Assembly: GCA_022495005.1 (NCBI GenBank)
Contig: JAGYXB010001414.1
Coordinates: 372,001 to 436,000 of the forward strand
Length of the DNA stretch: 64,000 nucleotides
Reading direction: 5' to 3'
Origin: Rhyacophila brunnea
Lineage: Eukaryota > Arthropoda > Insecta > Trichoptera > Rhyacophilidae
A program made the translations under genes and the position numbers. A model generated the notes under the pieces. That model saw nothing but the letters and a program-made list of their open reading frames with translations. It searched no databases and was not told the DNA's origin. Each line of letters begins with the position of its first letter. The stretch's first letter is position 1. Shown here in pieces: positions 1 through 11,121 of the stretch.

Positions 1-88
1 ACAGGACAGACCGAGTTCGCGATGACTAGTTTACTTCCGTTGTCCTTGGACGCCACGATCTTGGTGAACAGCAATGACACGTGCATGC
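1..88 (-). CDS. Possible partial exon, weakly SDR-like
   Basis: On the minus strand an acceptor-like AAATTAG precedes base 88. The following 88 bases are open in the frame that would accept the single base left by FAR exon 5. The peptide includes LLFTKIVASKDNGSK and then VIANSVCP. That ending recalls the NAxCPG strand of short-chain dehydrogenases but does not match the FAR region expected next. An open run this short can arise by chance. It may be an exon of another gene, a retrocopy fragment or nothing. Confidence 0.2.
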
Positions 89-1455
89 CTAATTTAAAAT
101 TTATCCAAATACGTTTTTATAAATTTGTATAAATTTAGCCAGTCACTCGCGAGTTTAGGAAGTTGTCAGGTGTATTTTTAACTGTACCTATCTGAAACCG
201 TAGACTCGCAATATTGTCTATTGAAGCAGAGATTTATATTATCTTGTTAGTAATGTATCCATACAATATATTGCTTAGATATCACAGTCATGAAATAATG
301 ATAAAAAGTACTGTATACAAAAAATGTGGCGGCATTTTGGCACTGCCTAGGGGCGGCATTTTGACTAAACGTCACTGGGGATACATAAAAAAAAAAACTA
401 TCGCCAATTCACTTCATAGGGATACTGGCAGTGTCAATCCATGTCGAGGCATTCAAATCAGCTCGATGGGTGCCAGAAATGGTCAACATATTCAGTGGCT
501 CAGTTTTCTCCGCTCTCACACAAAAACGGATTTAATACGGTTGGTGTCCATTATCAATTTGAGGAGGATTATCACATCTTGATTTTGCTTAATAGAACTG
601 TCAACTTTACTTACCAATGGTAAGAATAGTAAAATTACCTTCGTAAACGATCTTGCTCATAAACATTTGAGTGTGCTCATATATTTTTGTTGTAAACAGA
701 TGAATACAGACAAATGTGGTTGAAAAATATCACTCTACATCCATTGAGATACGGATGCATATGTGAAAATTCGTGTTTATGTTTTACACAATTGCTGTCC
801 TATTCTGTTAACATGTCCGCTTATTGCCACATTTCATGCGGTTGAAAATGGAATTCTACCTACGCTGCTATAAGCCGCAAAGCTCATACGAGTGTAGTCA
901 CGGCGTGTAATGGAAAATATTCGCGGCATGCGAAAAGGGAGTGACAGTCAAAGGTACGCGCCAGGGGTGGCTGCCGTCTGGGTGCCAGCCAAAATTGAAT
1001 GATTGAAACTATAAATTAGTGTGTCATAAAAAAATTATGACATAATTATTCTACATATTTATTAAATAATATAACATTATAAATTACAGTGTAAAGTGTC
1101 TTAAATCGATAGATATATTATATATTGTATCGATGAAACACAAAAGCAAAATTTATAAAAGAATAATTTTTAATGATATGGAAGAAAATTGCGTCGCATG
1201 TGATTTTTTTCATCATAAAGTTCATTTTAATACTATTTTTTTCAGAGTTCTGCCGCCTTTTAAATCCTGCCGCCCAGTTGTCACGCACCCCTAAGACTCC
1301 CGCTTGGCGCGCCCCCGGACAGTCACCTATTCACTTTATTTTTTTCAATCCTCAGGACGTCAATTTATTATTGTTGAACATTTGGCTTAATTAATGTTGC
1401 CCATAGCATGGGTATTACTTTGTTCTTAAACACTTACGCAATTTATTATGCTCAC
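89..1455. other. Intron-like tract with repeat fragments
   Basis: No FAR exon is present. Bases about 232-310 resemble 8085-8150 (GTATCxATACAA, then AGATAT and AATGATAA). GGCGGCATTTTG occurs twice near 330-365 and resembles the GGGCGGCA tract near 7805. Both suggest fragments of one unclassified transposon family. Confidence 0.4.
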
Positions 1456-1565
1456 CTATACTAGGCCTGACAATAGTCAAAGGTATAGTTCCAGCCTCCT
1501 TTACTAGAATATGTTCCGCCATTGCTTTGGTAAATGTGTAGGTATTCGGTCGATTTCCTATTAAC
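1456..1565 (-). CDS. Fatty acyl-CoA reductase, coding exon 5 (last one in window)
   Basis: The exon has 110 bases and continues residues 209-244. It contains [15 protein letters not shown], where Y217 and K221 form the catalytic YxxxK pair, then IVRPSI, the conserved strand after the active site. The acceptor is CTACAG before 1565 and the donor TATAG|GTGAGC; one base is carried over. The next expected FAR segment (the PGWxDNxxGPTG region) and the C-terminal sterile domain are not found between this exon and base 1, so the rest of the gene lies off the left edge or has been lost. Confidence 0.9.
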
Positions 1566-1619
1566 CTGTAGATCAAAACAACAAAACAATATTATAATAA
1601 TTAAACTTATCAATTCCAG

Positions 1620-1725
1620 TTCTAGAAAGAGCTTACAGTTTAAATCGAACCGTGTTAAGCGGATAACCGCACGGTTCGAAACTAACCGAAAACCGGGTAA
1701 TTTTACGCAGTTAACCGGCTAAATT
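1620..1725. repeat. Degenerate CCGGTTA/AACCGG repeat (repeat E)
   Basis: A short stretch rich in AACCGG, ACCGAAAACCGGGTAA and TTAACCGGCTAA words. The same vocabulary occurs at about 58960-59340 and 59865-59925. It looks like a fragment of a dispersed element; no termini were identified. Confidence 0.4.
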
Positions 1726-2644
1726 GTTAGAAGGAATTTGTACGAACAAAAAAATATAATTATAATTAGTTAGGATATGGTTAACGCCCGAGTGACTTCT
1801 AACAATCTGAAAATAAACAAAGTAGTCAAGCACCACAAACTGCAAATACAAGTAGGTACCTCGGAATCTGGAGAGGATGGGTTTTTATGGAAAAATAAGA
1901 AATCACGCCGAGGCTTTAGCTTCAGATGTAGGTAAATCAGTTTACAGTCGCACATAGGCGATTCGTAGTTGTATCACTAATACTCACTAGCATTGTGGCA
2001 AATGATACCAATGCAACTTTAAAAAAATAATTTACTTCCTTCGGATATATGCATACTGAAACAGTCAACGGATAAAATTTTTAATTTTTAATTGTTGAAA
2101 CTGGATAAAATTCAAACTGTTCAGTGGTAGCACACTATTGGCTTCATCTGGTCATAGGTACCATATATTTGTTTAACATGCTTGTAAGGTAATTTATGAA
2201 GTCGCCATAACTTAGATGATATAGCAAATAAGCATGTAGGTATATATATAATAATACAAATATAATATAGATTACCAGCCTCGCACACGTTGGATATGGG
2301 AATGTAGCCGGAAAAATGCGGCAGTTTGCGATTGATGCGACGAAAAGCTATACGTTGCAGGCGGGGTAAATACGGAAGTCAGTAGACCCTCGTAGATTTT
2401 ATTAAAACCCACCCACCCCCTCTCGTCGCATTAAAAATCAATAATTTATTATGGACATTAATTTTAAAATGTACCCTCCAATACTATTTTTCTTGATGCG
2501 TACCTGTACATTATTACAAAACCTCTGCTTTCTCGAAGATTGAAACCAACTATCAAATCGCCGACTATATATTAGGAAAACAATGAAGAATACGATTAAT
2601 TATTATTCTGCCATTTTATTCCGTGATAAAAAATGTGATCATAC
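1726..2644. other. FAR intron, no recognised element
   Basis: AT-rich intron between coding exons 4 and 5. I see no exon-like or transposon-like structure that I can support, apart from a locally GC-richer patch near 2280-2420 of unknown meaning. Confidence 0.5.
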
Positions 2645-2790
2645 CTTGGCGTCATGGCATCCAGCATATCATCATCCATACACTCCAGACATTGAAGAAT
2701 TCTGTCAATGTCTCCTGGTGGTGGATACACAATTTCTTCTATGAACGATTTGTCACAGTTGCAGTACGCGGTGCTGACGTGGACGAACGC
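2645..2790 (-). CDS. Fatty acyl-CoA reductase, coding exon 4
   Basis: The exon has 146 bases and encodes about residues 160-208. It opens AFVHVSTAYCNCDKSFIEE, the family's canonical FVHVSTAY motif in which the Ser/Thr belongs to the SDR active site, followed by VYPPPGD. The acceptor is CTTTTAG at 2791-2797 and the donor AAG|GTATGA at 2644-2639. Two bases of the last codon (AG) are left over and join the first G of exon 5 to give Arg. The intron to exon 3 holds a tRNA-derived SINE. Confidence 0.9.
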
Positions 2791-3032
2791 CTAAAAGTAA
2801 AAATCATTGTCCAAAATACAATAATTGAGACGCTGAGGGTTCAAATAAAGCAACTGAATATGTAACCAAGTTGAGTAAATCGACTTTAAAGTTAAAAATT
2901 ATGTGATTGTGAATTCTACATAATTCTTATCAACATGTGAACGACATTTTTTTAGGAAAAATATTGGTAAGCATTTATTTATATTTGTTAGTCTATGAAA
3001 GTGTCAAATAAAAACATTCGAAATATATAGGT

Positions 3033-3190
3033 ACATACATAATTTGAAAACACTTCTGACAAAGACATAACCTATAGAAAAATCTTTTTTGAAAAAAATA
3101 CGACACCCAGCAGGTTCGAACTACGTCTCTCGGGATTCGCGCCCACGTGCATTGACCATTATCCTATAGGAATCTAATCTTATTGCGACG
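3033..3190 (-). repeat. tRNA-derived SINE-like repeat, family B, copy 1
   Basis: The minus strand carries a tRNA-like head with a B-box (GTTCGAAC near 3114-3121 on the plus strand) and a plausible A-box about 45 bases away. A tail containing AAAAAATCTTTT, TATAGAAAAA and CACTTCTGA is shared with 33954-34118. It sits in the FAR intron between coding exons 3 and 4. No target duplication was resolved. Confidence 0.6.
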
Positions 3191-3239
3191 AATTTTAACT
3201 AACGCATTCCTATTGATGGTTAAAAGTATGGGTACCTAC

Positions 3240-3488
3240 CTCTAATTTTTGCATCTTCCTGCTGATATGCAGCAGTCTCCTGGCGCCAAGAATGTTCATG
3301 GTTACACTTAGTCGCAGCGCTTCGTCGAACTTAACGGTGGCTGCAGAGTGGAAGACCACAGATACTGACGAACATATTGTCTTCTGGTCCTCTTGAGAGA
3401 TTCCAAGTTCCTGCTGGAGAATATCTCCTGAAATCGCCACCAGCTTTTCAAGGCGCTGGGGAAAATACTGGCGAAGGTTGTCGAATAT
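3240..3488 (-). CDS. Fatty acyl-CoA reductase, coding exon 3
   Basis: The exon has 249 bases and encodes residues 77-159, phase 0 on both sides. It reads from IFDNLRQYFPQRLEKL through GDILQQELGIS to VVFHSAATVKFDEALR and ends at KMQKLE. The HSAATVKFDE segment is a strongly conserved FAR/SDR-e motif around the third beta strand of the NAD(P)-binding domain. The acceptor is TATTATAG before 3488 and the donor GAG|GTAGGT at 3239-3234. Confidence 0.92.
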
Positions 3489-4466
3489 CTATAATAATCA
3501 AAATTATTAATAACATTAATTATAGATACAATGCACTGATATTTGGCCACTGTGCGGTAGTCTCAGAATGCATCTTGGGTGCGTGTTTACTGTTTGAATG
3601 CAGCGTTAGAAAAAAAATCATAATGATTTTTTACAATTTTTGTTTTATCATAAACAAGGAATTGGCTTTCCCTACCGGGTGTGGATTTTGAGTGTGGAAA
3701 AATATGGGATAAGCTTAAACACATGTTATTTTCAATAGTCACGTCTGTCTTATCATTTGCATTAAAGTTTGTAACGCAAAGGAAACGCGTATTGAATATT
3801 GATAATTATTGCGGACATTTTTGAAGCTTTATTTTTCTTGGGTTTTATGCCCTAGCTGTCATTCAGTCAAAAACCAAATCTCGCTTAAAATGCTTGGTAT
3901 GGCGACTGGCTTACCTTTAATAATTTATTATTCCGTTCTGTATAAGCGATGAATGTTCCTAGACAACTTTACAAATAAGCAATAATATGTACGTGGAAGA
4001 AAAAATGGTCAATAACGAGGTTTTATTTTTAACAGATATTTGCTTTTATTTTATATTTTTCCGCTATAAACGTTATGAATAATATTAAAAATAAAAGGAA
4101 TTTATTTTTTTTGGCGTGCGATCGAAAACTTTTAGCGTGCCAAGTTGGGCACGCGTGCCACGTATTTGCCATCGCTGCTATATACCATAGAGCTGTTAAT
4201 AATAACAATAACACGCATCGAATGTAATTATCATTTAATAAATACAATTGGTATCAAGTAACCACAATATAATATTATTTGTCAGCCAAGTAGGGATAAT
4301 ATTTATGCAATATTTCAAGAGTTTAAAAAATGTTGATAACCAGTGCTATAAACTGTAATTGCTATTGAACATCGCTCGTACATGGGTCAAGATCAATAAC
4401 GTCATCAAACGTTCAATATATACCATTCAACAAATGAATTCTAAGAAAAAAAACTCTCATACTTAC
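3489..4466. other. FAR intron, no recognised element
   Basis: AT-rich intron between coding exons 2 and 3. I find no exon or bounded repeat in it. Confidence 0.5.
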
Positions 4467-4583
4467 CGGTGTCTGTTTCAGTTGCTCCAATCTTGCTTCT
4501 GGCGAAATGTCTTTTTTTCGTCTAAGTAAGACAAACACCTGATTGATACCTGGACAGGAACTCAAGAGTTTCTCCACCAATAC
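4467..4583 (-). CDS. Fatty acyl-CoA reductase, coding exon 2
   Basis: The exon has 117 bases and encodes residues 38-76 in phase 0 on both sides. It begins VLVEKLLSSCPG and contains FVLLRRKK, the usual FAR continuation of the Rossmann fold after the GxxGFxGK loop, where the basic RRKK is typical of NADPH preference. The acceptor is TTTTCAG at 4584-4590 and the donor is the near-ideal GTAAGT at 4461-4466. The intron to exon 1 is about 1.6 kb and contains a complete TA-flanked MITE. Confidence 0.92.
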
Positions 4584-4860
4584 CTGAAAAGAAAAACTTA
4601 CCTTTAATTTAAGAATAGGTATCACTTTGTTATCAATATCCTGGCGGATTTGATTTGATTTGAAACAAAGATGATTTATAAAAATTAAACCAAATTTAAA
4701 AAAAATATTGTCTATTTGTACATAGGTATTGCAAACAAATCCATAATAAATTGATATTTAAACTAGGTTACGGCCTACGGGTATGCTTGAGCATGTACAA
4801 TAATTTATAATGGTACATAGTAGAGGTTGTCATGATCGACAAATAATCATATAGGTAATA

Positions 4861-5588
4861 GTCCAGTCAATCTGTACTTTTTGGTTACAAAAGATGGGGT
4901 AGAAGATTTTTTCCCCTATTTGTATACATTATATGATAAAGAGTAAGAAAAAAACGAGTTTGCCAATTCGGATGACTTTTTTTATTTCAAAGACAAAGCG
5001 ATGGAGACTAAACTAAAACAAAAGTGGTACTGATTCGTGTCGTGGCACCAGCGGTACTGGTGGGGGTATTAGAATGTGGCCCTTTCTACCACTCCCACTA
5101 CCCCTCCCCCACCCCCACGCACCATCCGGAACATTGGGCCCATTGACCATAAAGTCTAGTTTGTAACCCCAAGCTGTTTATTTGTAAGATCTTAAGTTTA
5201 AAATGGTATTTCTTCTCATTAAAGTTTGATTTTTACTAAAACGCGTGTTTTCGAATACATATATACTGTTTTTAACAGCAAATATCTCATAAACGGTCCG
5301 AAATACAAAAAAATTGTATTATATAAAAATTTTGGAAATTTAATAAGCCTTAAAATTGTGTATAACACACGTATTTTTGCTACGGCCGACCAGTTTTGAG
5401 ATATAAGCGAAAAACCAAAAAAAACCCAAAATTTTGCGGTTTTTTGCCCGCCAAAAGTTGTGCCGAAGTCATCCGAATTGGCAAACTCGTTTTTTTCTTA
5501 CTCATTATCATATAAACAAGTAGGAAAAAAAATCTTCTACCCCACCTTTTGCAACCATAACGTATTTTTCGGTCTAATTTGACTGGAC
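4861..5588. mobile_element. TA-flanked MITE with ~115-bp inverted repeats
   Basis: The left end GTCCAGTCAA and right end TTGACTGGAC are complementary. The matching arms extend inward past GGTAGAAGATTTTTT to CGAGTTTGCCAATTCGGATG. The element is flanked by TA on both sides (4859-4860 and 5589-5590), which fits a Tc1/mariner-type non-autonomous element. It has no coding capacity and lies in the FAR intron between coding exons 1 and 2. Confidence 0.8.
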
Positions 5589-5589
5589 T

Positions 5590-6205
5590 ATAAGGCTAAA
5601 CTCGAAACACAGATATTAATTTAAAAAATTTCGGGTATTATTCTCATTTGAGATATCATCAATAAGATTTTTGAGAAATCGAAAAGTTGTCACTATGCTA
5701 TGCAGCGTACCGCAACTGGAATTTAAAAAATCTAATTGAAGAAAATTTGATTTCTTAGTCAAAATAGGCCTCGAATTTCATGCTGAGTGGAATTTCTTAA
5801 ATTTCTCAGTTTTTTTGAGAATTATTTTTGAATCCGAGAAATCACAAGCTCTAGTGGCATATTATATATTTGTTGTGCTTTGTCATGATAAGAATACAGC
5901 GGGACCACGCTGCGCTTAACATATTTCGTGAGACTATTATAACAATATATCGTCACTGTTCTGGCAGAAGACACTAATTCAAAAAAATGATACATTGAGT
6001 TAGTTATACTAAAATGTTCCTTATTTCAAACTTTACCGTCTGGAAACCTTCTTAATAAATAAACAGTCTTTATTTTAAAGTCATCCTTTTTACGATTACT
6101 TAATAAACTCACTCCATTTCAAACATTTTAACAACTTCAAAGTCAAATTACTCAAAACTAGTGTTCTCCAGTTAGTGTATTCTAGACGATATATTTTTTA
6201 AATAC
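5590..6205. other. FAR intron remainder
   Basis: Between the MITE and coding exon 1. AT-rich, and I see nothing else in it. Confidence 0.5.
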
Positions 6206-6323
6206 CTTCCCCATGAAACCTGTGGCTCCTGTGATGAAGATGGATCTATTGTCGTACCACCTGGCGATCGGTGACACTTCGTGGACCGTCCCATTTGATG
6301 CTTGGTTGGCTGCCATTTTTATT
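6206..6323 (-). CDS. Fatty acyl-CoA reductase, coding exon 1 (N-terminus)
   Basis: This is the first coding exon of a fatty acyl-CoA reductase, which reduces acyl-CoA to fatty alcohol with NADPH, usually at the ER or peroxisome, for wax, cuticle and pheromone lipids. The ATG is at 6316 and opens MAANQASNGTVHEVSP. The Rossmann motif TGATGFMGK is at residues 29-37, the NADPH-binding signature of the family. A pyrimidine-rich acceptor ends in TTTTTTAG just before base 6323, only seven bases upstream of the ATG, so a non-coding first exon should lie further upstream (higher coordinates). The donor is G|GTATTT after residue 37, phase 0. Joined to the next four exons the frame stays open for about 244 residues, roughly half of a typical 500-residue FAR. 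The family call is firm; which FAR paralogue (waterproof-like or other) cannot be decided here. Confidence 0.92.
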
Positions 6324-6775
6324 CTAAAAAATAAACATAAAACAAAATTGTTTAGATATAAGTCTGTCATCAGCTGTCCGCGGCTGGAAAATTCTGCTTT
6401 TACAGTAAATGTGATTGATAAGAGTAAAACCAGTGATGTCCAGTGCGAAAAGAAAGCACATGGCGTTCTTGGTCAATTAAAATTGACATAGAAAAAAATG
6501 TGCTCATTGCACATTGTAAAACCTGTTACCATTTTGGTTCCCTCTTTTCACGACCTCGTAACTTAAATACCTATATAATACTATATACTCGGGTCAGAGA
6601 GATTCAACAAAGTCACATAAAACTAGTAGCAGAACTTTAAATTTTGGGAAAATGCCTACCTAATTTTTCATATTCTTAGTTTTATTTTATGAAATAACTT
6701 TGAACACCTGAAAAAATTATAATATGTGAATATAAAAGCTTATATATTTTTTACTGCACGTTCAAGAAACAAACT
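6324..6775. other. Upstream of FAR coding exon 1
   Basis: This should be the 5' intron of the FAR gene, because exon 1 begins with an acceptor site. No upstream non-coding exon or promoter could be located by eye. Confidence 0.4.
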
Positions 6776-6782
6776 TATAAGA

Positions 6783-7305
6783 AATAATTAGAAGATAAAA
6801 AGAACTTTTTGTATAAGTACAACGTTTTTAAATTTTCTGTTGAATTATTATGCTCAATATGCTCAAACTTGTACTTGGTATGAAATAAATAAAAAACAAA
6901 CAACAAACAAATATAGAATACTGAAATGTCATTTTGACATTTCATTTTGATTTCCATAGTAACGCACGTACATATTAATAATTTAGTTGCTAGGACCACC
7001 CCCTTAGCAACCAATAATAGTCTTGTACTTTTTACGGATTTTTCTGAAATAACTTTCCATACAAAACAGAATTTACTGAAAATGAATTTAATTCTGCTTA
7101 AAGATGGCCAAAAGTAAAAGTAAAAAAAATGCATTCCCGTCGTGTTCTGATATATTCTAAAAGTTTCGAATGTCTAGCTAGTCGGGAAGTTAGTTACAAA
7201 TGGATTGCAAGATTTGTACTGGACAAACAACCACCGGACAAACAAGAATACGAACTAATAAAAACGTTGTAAAAATGTGACTTTTATTAGAATTAGAAGA
7301 TGTCA
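6783..7305 (+). repeat. Dispersed repeat D, copy 1
   Basis: About 500 bases are closely similar to 9338-9880 in the same orientation and to about 63440-63850 inverted. Shared landmarks are GATTTCCATAGTAACGCACG, TTTAGTTGCTAGGACCACC, CTAGCTAGTCGGGAAGTTAG and CCACCGGACAAACAAGAATA. It contains a small inverted pair, GTTGCTA and TAGCAAC, around the GACCACC core. Long minus-strand open frames here are not conserved and are not genes. The class is unknown; no terminal repeats were resolved. Confidence 0.75.
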
Positions 7306-8147
7306 GGAAAAGGCAGTGGTCCGTTTTTTTAAGTTAATTGGTTTTGTCGATATCCGAACATGTTTACTTTGCAGCAAGGTTGCACACCATGTGTTGTGAA
7401 ATATTATAATATAATAATTGTGTAAGAAATATATGTATACACAAAACAATACAAAGATCCATTCAAATTACCCTCAATTCATAATGTACGTCAAATTTAT
7501 ACAGTTTTATTTAAAAAGAGCCCATAGAAGTCGGCCCTTCTTTATTTGCACAATGTATGCGTAAAACCTGCATAATAATATTTAAGACAAGTGCCTCGCT
7601 TCAATATTTACGAAGTATTGTCTTCTGACAGTTATCATGACGTTTAACTGACAATCATTCAAAATCCATACCTACATATTTTATATAATGAACGTACCTA
7701 TTATCAAAATAATTATTTCAAATATTTAGTATCAATAAAATTTATAGGTAAGTACATATTGGCAGTGACGTCCCGTGTGGGTAGGCAGATTGAGCGTCGC
7801 TGGGGGGCGGCAGTTACTCGAAGGGCGGCAAATCGAGGAGAATTACTTTGGTGTATATAGAAAGCTAAAATTATTTTTTTACGCATTGTAGGTACATAAT
7901 AGCATAGTAAAAATGCTGTAAAACTAATAAATCTGTGTATTGCTGAATGGTACAAACCAAATGTGTCAGAAATATCAACCAAATAAGACCTCAGCTCTGG
8001 TGATTTGGGTAAATGTCTAACTTATGTTATATGTTTATTATATGTTATATTTTGTATGTTTTAGTGGTACCTACTTATATTTTTTTGTAAGTAATGTATC
8101 GATACAACATATTTTTTTAGATATTGGAGTCATAAAAGAATGATAAC
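7306..8147. other. Non-coding, with a possible transposon terminus near 7764
   Basis: GCAGTGACGTCCC near 7763 recurs near 14131 and 63377 (GCAGTGACGTCC), suggesting the terminus of a shared DNA-transposon family. A GGGGGGCGGCA tract follows. No coding sequence was recognised. Confidence 0.4.
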
Positions 8148-8720
8148 TCGACACAATGATATTACAGAAGAAATCAACAAGAGAATCATGTCTGCGAATA
8201 AATGCTACTTTGGCCTGTTAAGACATTTTAAATCCCGCATACTATAACGCCGAACTAAAAGCACACTTTAAAAGACACTTGTAAAGCCAGTGCTCACCTA
8301 CGCATCGGAAACCTGGACATTAACTCTGCGAAATGAACGAGCCCATAACATTTTTGAAAGAAAAATTCTCCGCCGTATATATGGACCGATCAGGGACGGC
8401 TCACGGCACTAATTAGAGGAGAAGAATGCTGAGCTCTCGGGCTGTACGAAGATTGCAGCGCAGTTCAATCAATTAAGATTGGAAGACTAGGTCATGTGCA
8501 CCGTATGAATGACAATGAACCGGCAAAGAGAGTGATGTCCAGCAATCCAATAGGGCGTAGAAGAAGAGGCAGGCCAAAAATTCGCTGGTTGGATGGAGCT
8601 GCCAGTGACTGCCGTATTCTGGGGGTACCGAATTGGAAAGCGGCCACACTGGATAGGGACAGGTGGAGGAAGCTGTTGGAAGAGGCCAAGACCCACACCG
8701 GGTTGTCGCGCGCCTGATGA
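8148..8720 (+). pseudogene. RTE-like LINE fragment, 3' end of endonuclease-reverse transcriptase
   Basis: Translation with frame changes gives the C-terminal tail of an insect endonuclease-reverse transcriptase of the RTE-like type. It contains a KPVLTYASETW-like segment, then an open stretch with RLGHVHRMNDNEPAKRV, GRRRRGRPKIRWLD and DRWRKLLEEAK. In this family the fragment lies downstream of the polymerase core. At least two frame disruptions between 8225 and 8480 break the reading frame, and no endonuclease or YxDD region is present. It ends in TGATGATGATGAA, a microsatellite-type tail typical of RTE elements. It is a 5'-truncated dead copy. Confidence 0.8.
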
Positions 8721-9337
8721 TGATGAAGTACATATTACACGTTAATACGGGTAATTTTTTTGAAACAATAATATCATGCATATCACGGTCTCCGAAGGAT
8801 CATTCCTTGCATTAATTTGTCATGATCTCGCATTTTTATCAACCTGTAAAGTTCAAAAACATTTTTAGTACGTCTATTTTTAATCCGCAATGGGAAAAAA
8901 CGTTCTTAAAATTCACATCACGTAGGTACGCGTAAAAAGGTCTTGAAATTTTGTCGAACAAGTTGACGTAACGTAACCATTATTTACTCGGTGTACATTT
9001 CGGTCATACTGAGTAGGTACTATATACCCATTGACATTCATAAAATAAATATGAATGGATAATGTACTTATCATAATCGGCGATTAGATATATCGGAAAA
9101 TGAAATCTCTCTGTGCCCAAAAGTAATAAAACAATTGAATGTATTGGAATAATAAATCCTCTGATTATTATAGTAGGTATACAAAATTCACAAGAGGTAT
9201 TTTCCGATATATGTGTAACCGTTGCATTTGAATATCTTTGAAGCAGCTTATTTAGCTTGCCCACTCTACAATAATATGCAATTTTGTGAGATAAAGAATA
9301 ATTCTTAGATGGCAAACAATCAACAAAACTACGTTTT
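8721..9337. other. Non-coding between LINE fragment and repeat D copy 2
   Basis: AT-rich with no recognised element. Confidence 0.5.
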
Positions 9338-9880
9338 AAATAATTACAAGATAAAAATAACTTTTTACATACCTACCACGTTTTAAAATTTTCTGTTGAA
9401 TCATATAAACTTGACAATTCTATGTATTAATAATTTAGGACAAATAAGGCAATTGTCAACAAATCATTTTTTTGCTATTTTGCACAAACAAATAAAGAAA
9501 TATAGAATACTGAAATGTCATTTTGATTTCCATAGTAACGCACGTATATATTAATAATTTAGTTGCTAGGACCACCTTTTTTGCAACCAATAATAGTGGA
9601 TTGGATTACGGATTTCTTCCGAAATAACTTTTCAAACAAAACAGAATTAACTGTAAATGAATTCAATTCTACTCAAAGATGGCTAAAAGTATTAAAAGAA
9701 TGCATTGGCATTGTGTTCTGATAATATATTCTAAAAGTGTCAAATGTCTAGCTAGTCGGGAAGTTAGTTAAAAATCGATTGCAAGATTTGTAGTGGACAA
9801 ACAACCACCGGACAAACAAGAATACGAGCTTAGAAAAACGTGGTAATATAACACTTTCTGATATTAGAGAATAAGTTGTC
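9338..9880 (+). repeat. Dispersed repeat D, copy 2
   Basis: Same family and orientation as the copy about 2.5 kb to the left. It differs by several small indels and lacks part of the middle AT-rich segment order. Confidence 0.75.
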
Positions 9881-10466
9881 ATTTAAACATAGTTTGTATG
9901 CAAGAGAGAAGATTTTTTTCTTCTGTAAAATGAGTGGATAGTATGGTACGAAAGTAACAGTATTTGCAACCTTCTTTTGTCTTTTTATAAATCTTGTATA
10001 ATATCAGTGGATATAACCGTACAACCAATTCTCGTTCAGCAAAACCTACTCTCAAACAGTTGTGATTATAGGGACGTGGATGTCTGTGACTCTGACAGGT
10101 TTGGAAGCACCCCTGTAAAAACATTATAATATGTATTACAATACGATAATCGTTATGTTGTCAAGATTTTTATGCTTCGACTATTTTTAAACTATGATTT
10201 TATAGCGAACCGACCGCGTCGTCTACTTCATGGAAAACATGCTACTGCTCTCAAAAGTTGTCATATTGGGATCCGTTTCTTCATTCACCGCCCTTTATAA
10301 TGTGTCAACCTATGCAACGCATGTCCCGCCTACACCAACAAGACGTCACTGGGCACAAAGCAAAATAAACACTGGAAATATTACCAGAAATGCTTTCAGG
10401 TCCGCTTTGACTTAGTAGTAATGATGTGAATGGAACTCACGATACATTAACTCATCGACAGGGGAG
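9881..10466. other. No recognised element
   Basis: A short open frame near 10230-10412 has no recognisable family motif. I make no gene call. Confidence 0.4.
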
Positions 10467-11121
10467 TTGACCCGAAAGTTTTTACCTTCAATTTTAGCAG
10501 CACGAGACGTCAGGGTGCATAAGGGGCTGTGTTTTGAGATGACTCAGATTCTTACAGGTCACGGAGTCATGCGAGCATACCTGCACCGGTTTAAAATAAC
10601 ATCTGATGGAAAGTGTCCATGCGACGACGGAAGCGACCAGGGGCCCGATGTTAGAACTTGCGAGTGCCAGCTGCCCGGTCGACATGACGTCATATGACAT
10701 CATTGTGACGTACTACCGGAGTGATAATAGCGCTCGAGAATATAACGCTACTCCGACAGCGGCGCTATTTATTGTCACCATACACATATAGGTGTTTCAT
10801 TGTAATAATATCTACGGTGGGCACTGCGCGCGGGCGGCATGCCTAAAGCGTGTATTGGGCTGACGTCACAATTACGTCATGTCGTTTGGTGCCACACGAG
10901 TCGATAGTTAGGTAATCGCGGTGCAGGGCGTCCTACATTTACTCCTAGATTGTCAAATCTTTAGCAAGGAGCGGCACAACCTGAACTTTTTATTACAGAT
11001 GGCAGATGCGGACATTCGAGACCTTCCGGGGACCATGGCAAACGAGGCCGGAAGAGATGCACTTTTTAATTTCTGTATTGATGTAATAAAAAGAATAAAA
11101 ATAATAAATGGTGACATTTAA
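10467..11121 (+). pseudogene. Non-LTR retrotransposon 3' fragment, interrupted
   Basis: Two open pieces belong together. The first (from 10467) holds MTQILTGHGVMRAYLHRF and KCPCDDGS. The second (to 11121) begins VLHLLLDCQIFSKER and runs to a stop at 11119-11121. The TGHGxxxxYLxRF, CxC and HLLxDC motifs are the C-terminal end of non-LTR reverse transcriptase/RNase H polyproteins. The two pieces are separated by 281 unrelated bases (10643-10923) flanked by the repeat CAGGG. Removing the insert and one CAGGG keeps the frame continuous, so the interruption is a later insertion. A related fragment is at 59347-59863. Confidence 0.8.
10643..10923. mobile_element. 281-bp insertion inside a LINE fragment
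   Basis: The insert is bounded by direct CAGGG repeats at 10638-10642 and 10924-10928. It is GC-richer than its surroundings, with GACGTCA-type words (ATGACGTCATATGACATCA and CTGACGTCACAATTACGTCAT). I could not find convincing terminal inverted repeats, so its class is unknown. Confidence 0.55.

Noticed and set aside
214..582. 122-residue plus-strand open frame
   Set aside because: No family motif. It overlaps repeat-like sequence shared with about 8085-8150 and lies in the likely FAR intron.
6775..7134. 119-residue minus-strand open frame
   Set aside because: It lies on repeat D and is not preserved in the copies at 9338 or 63440.
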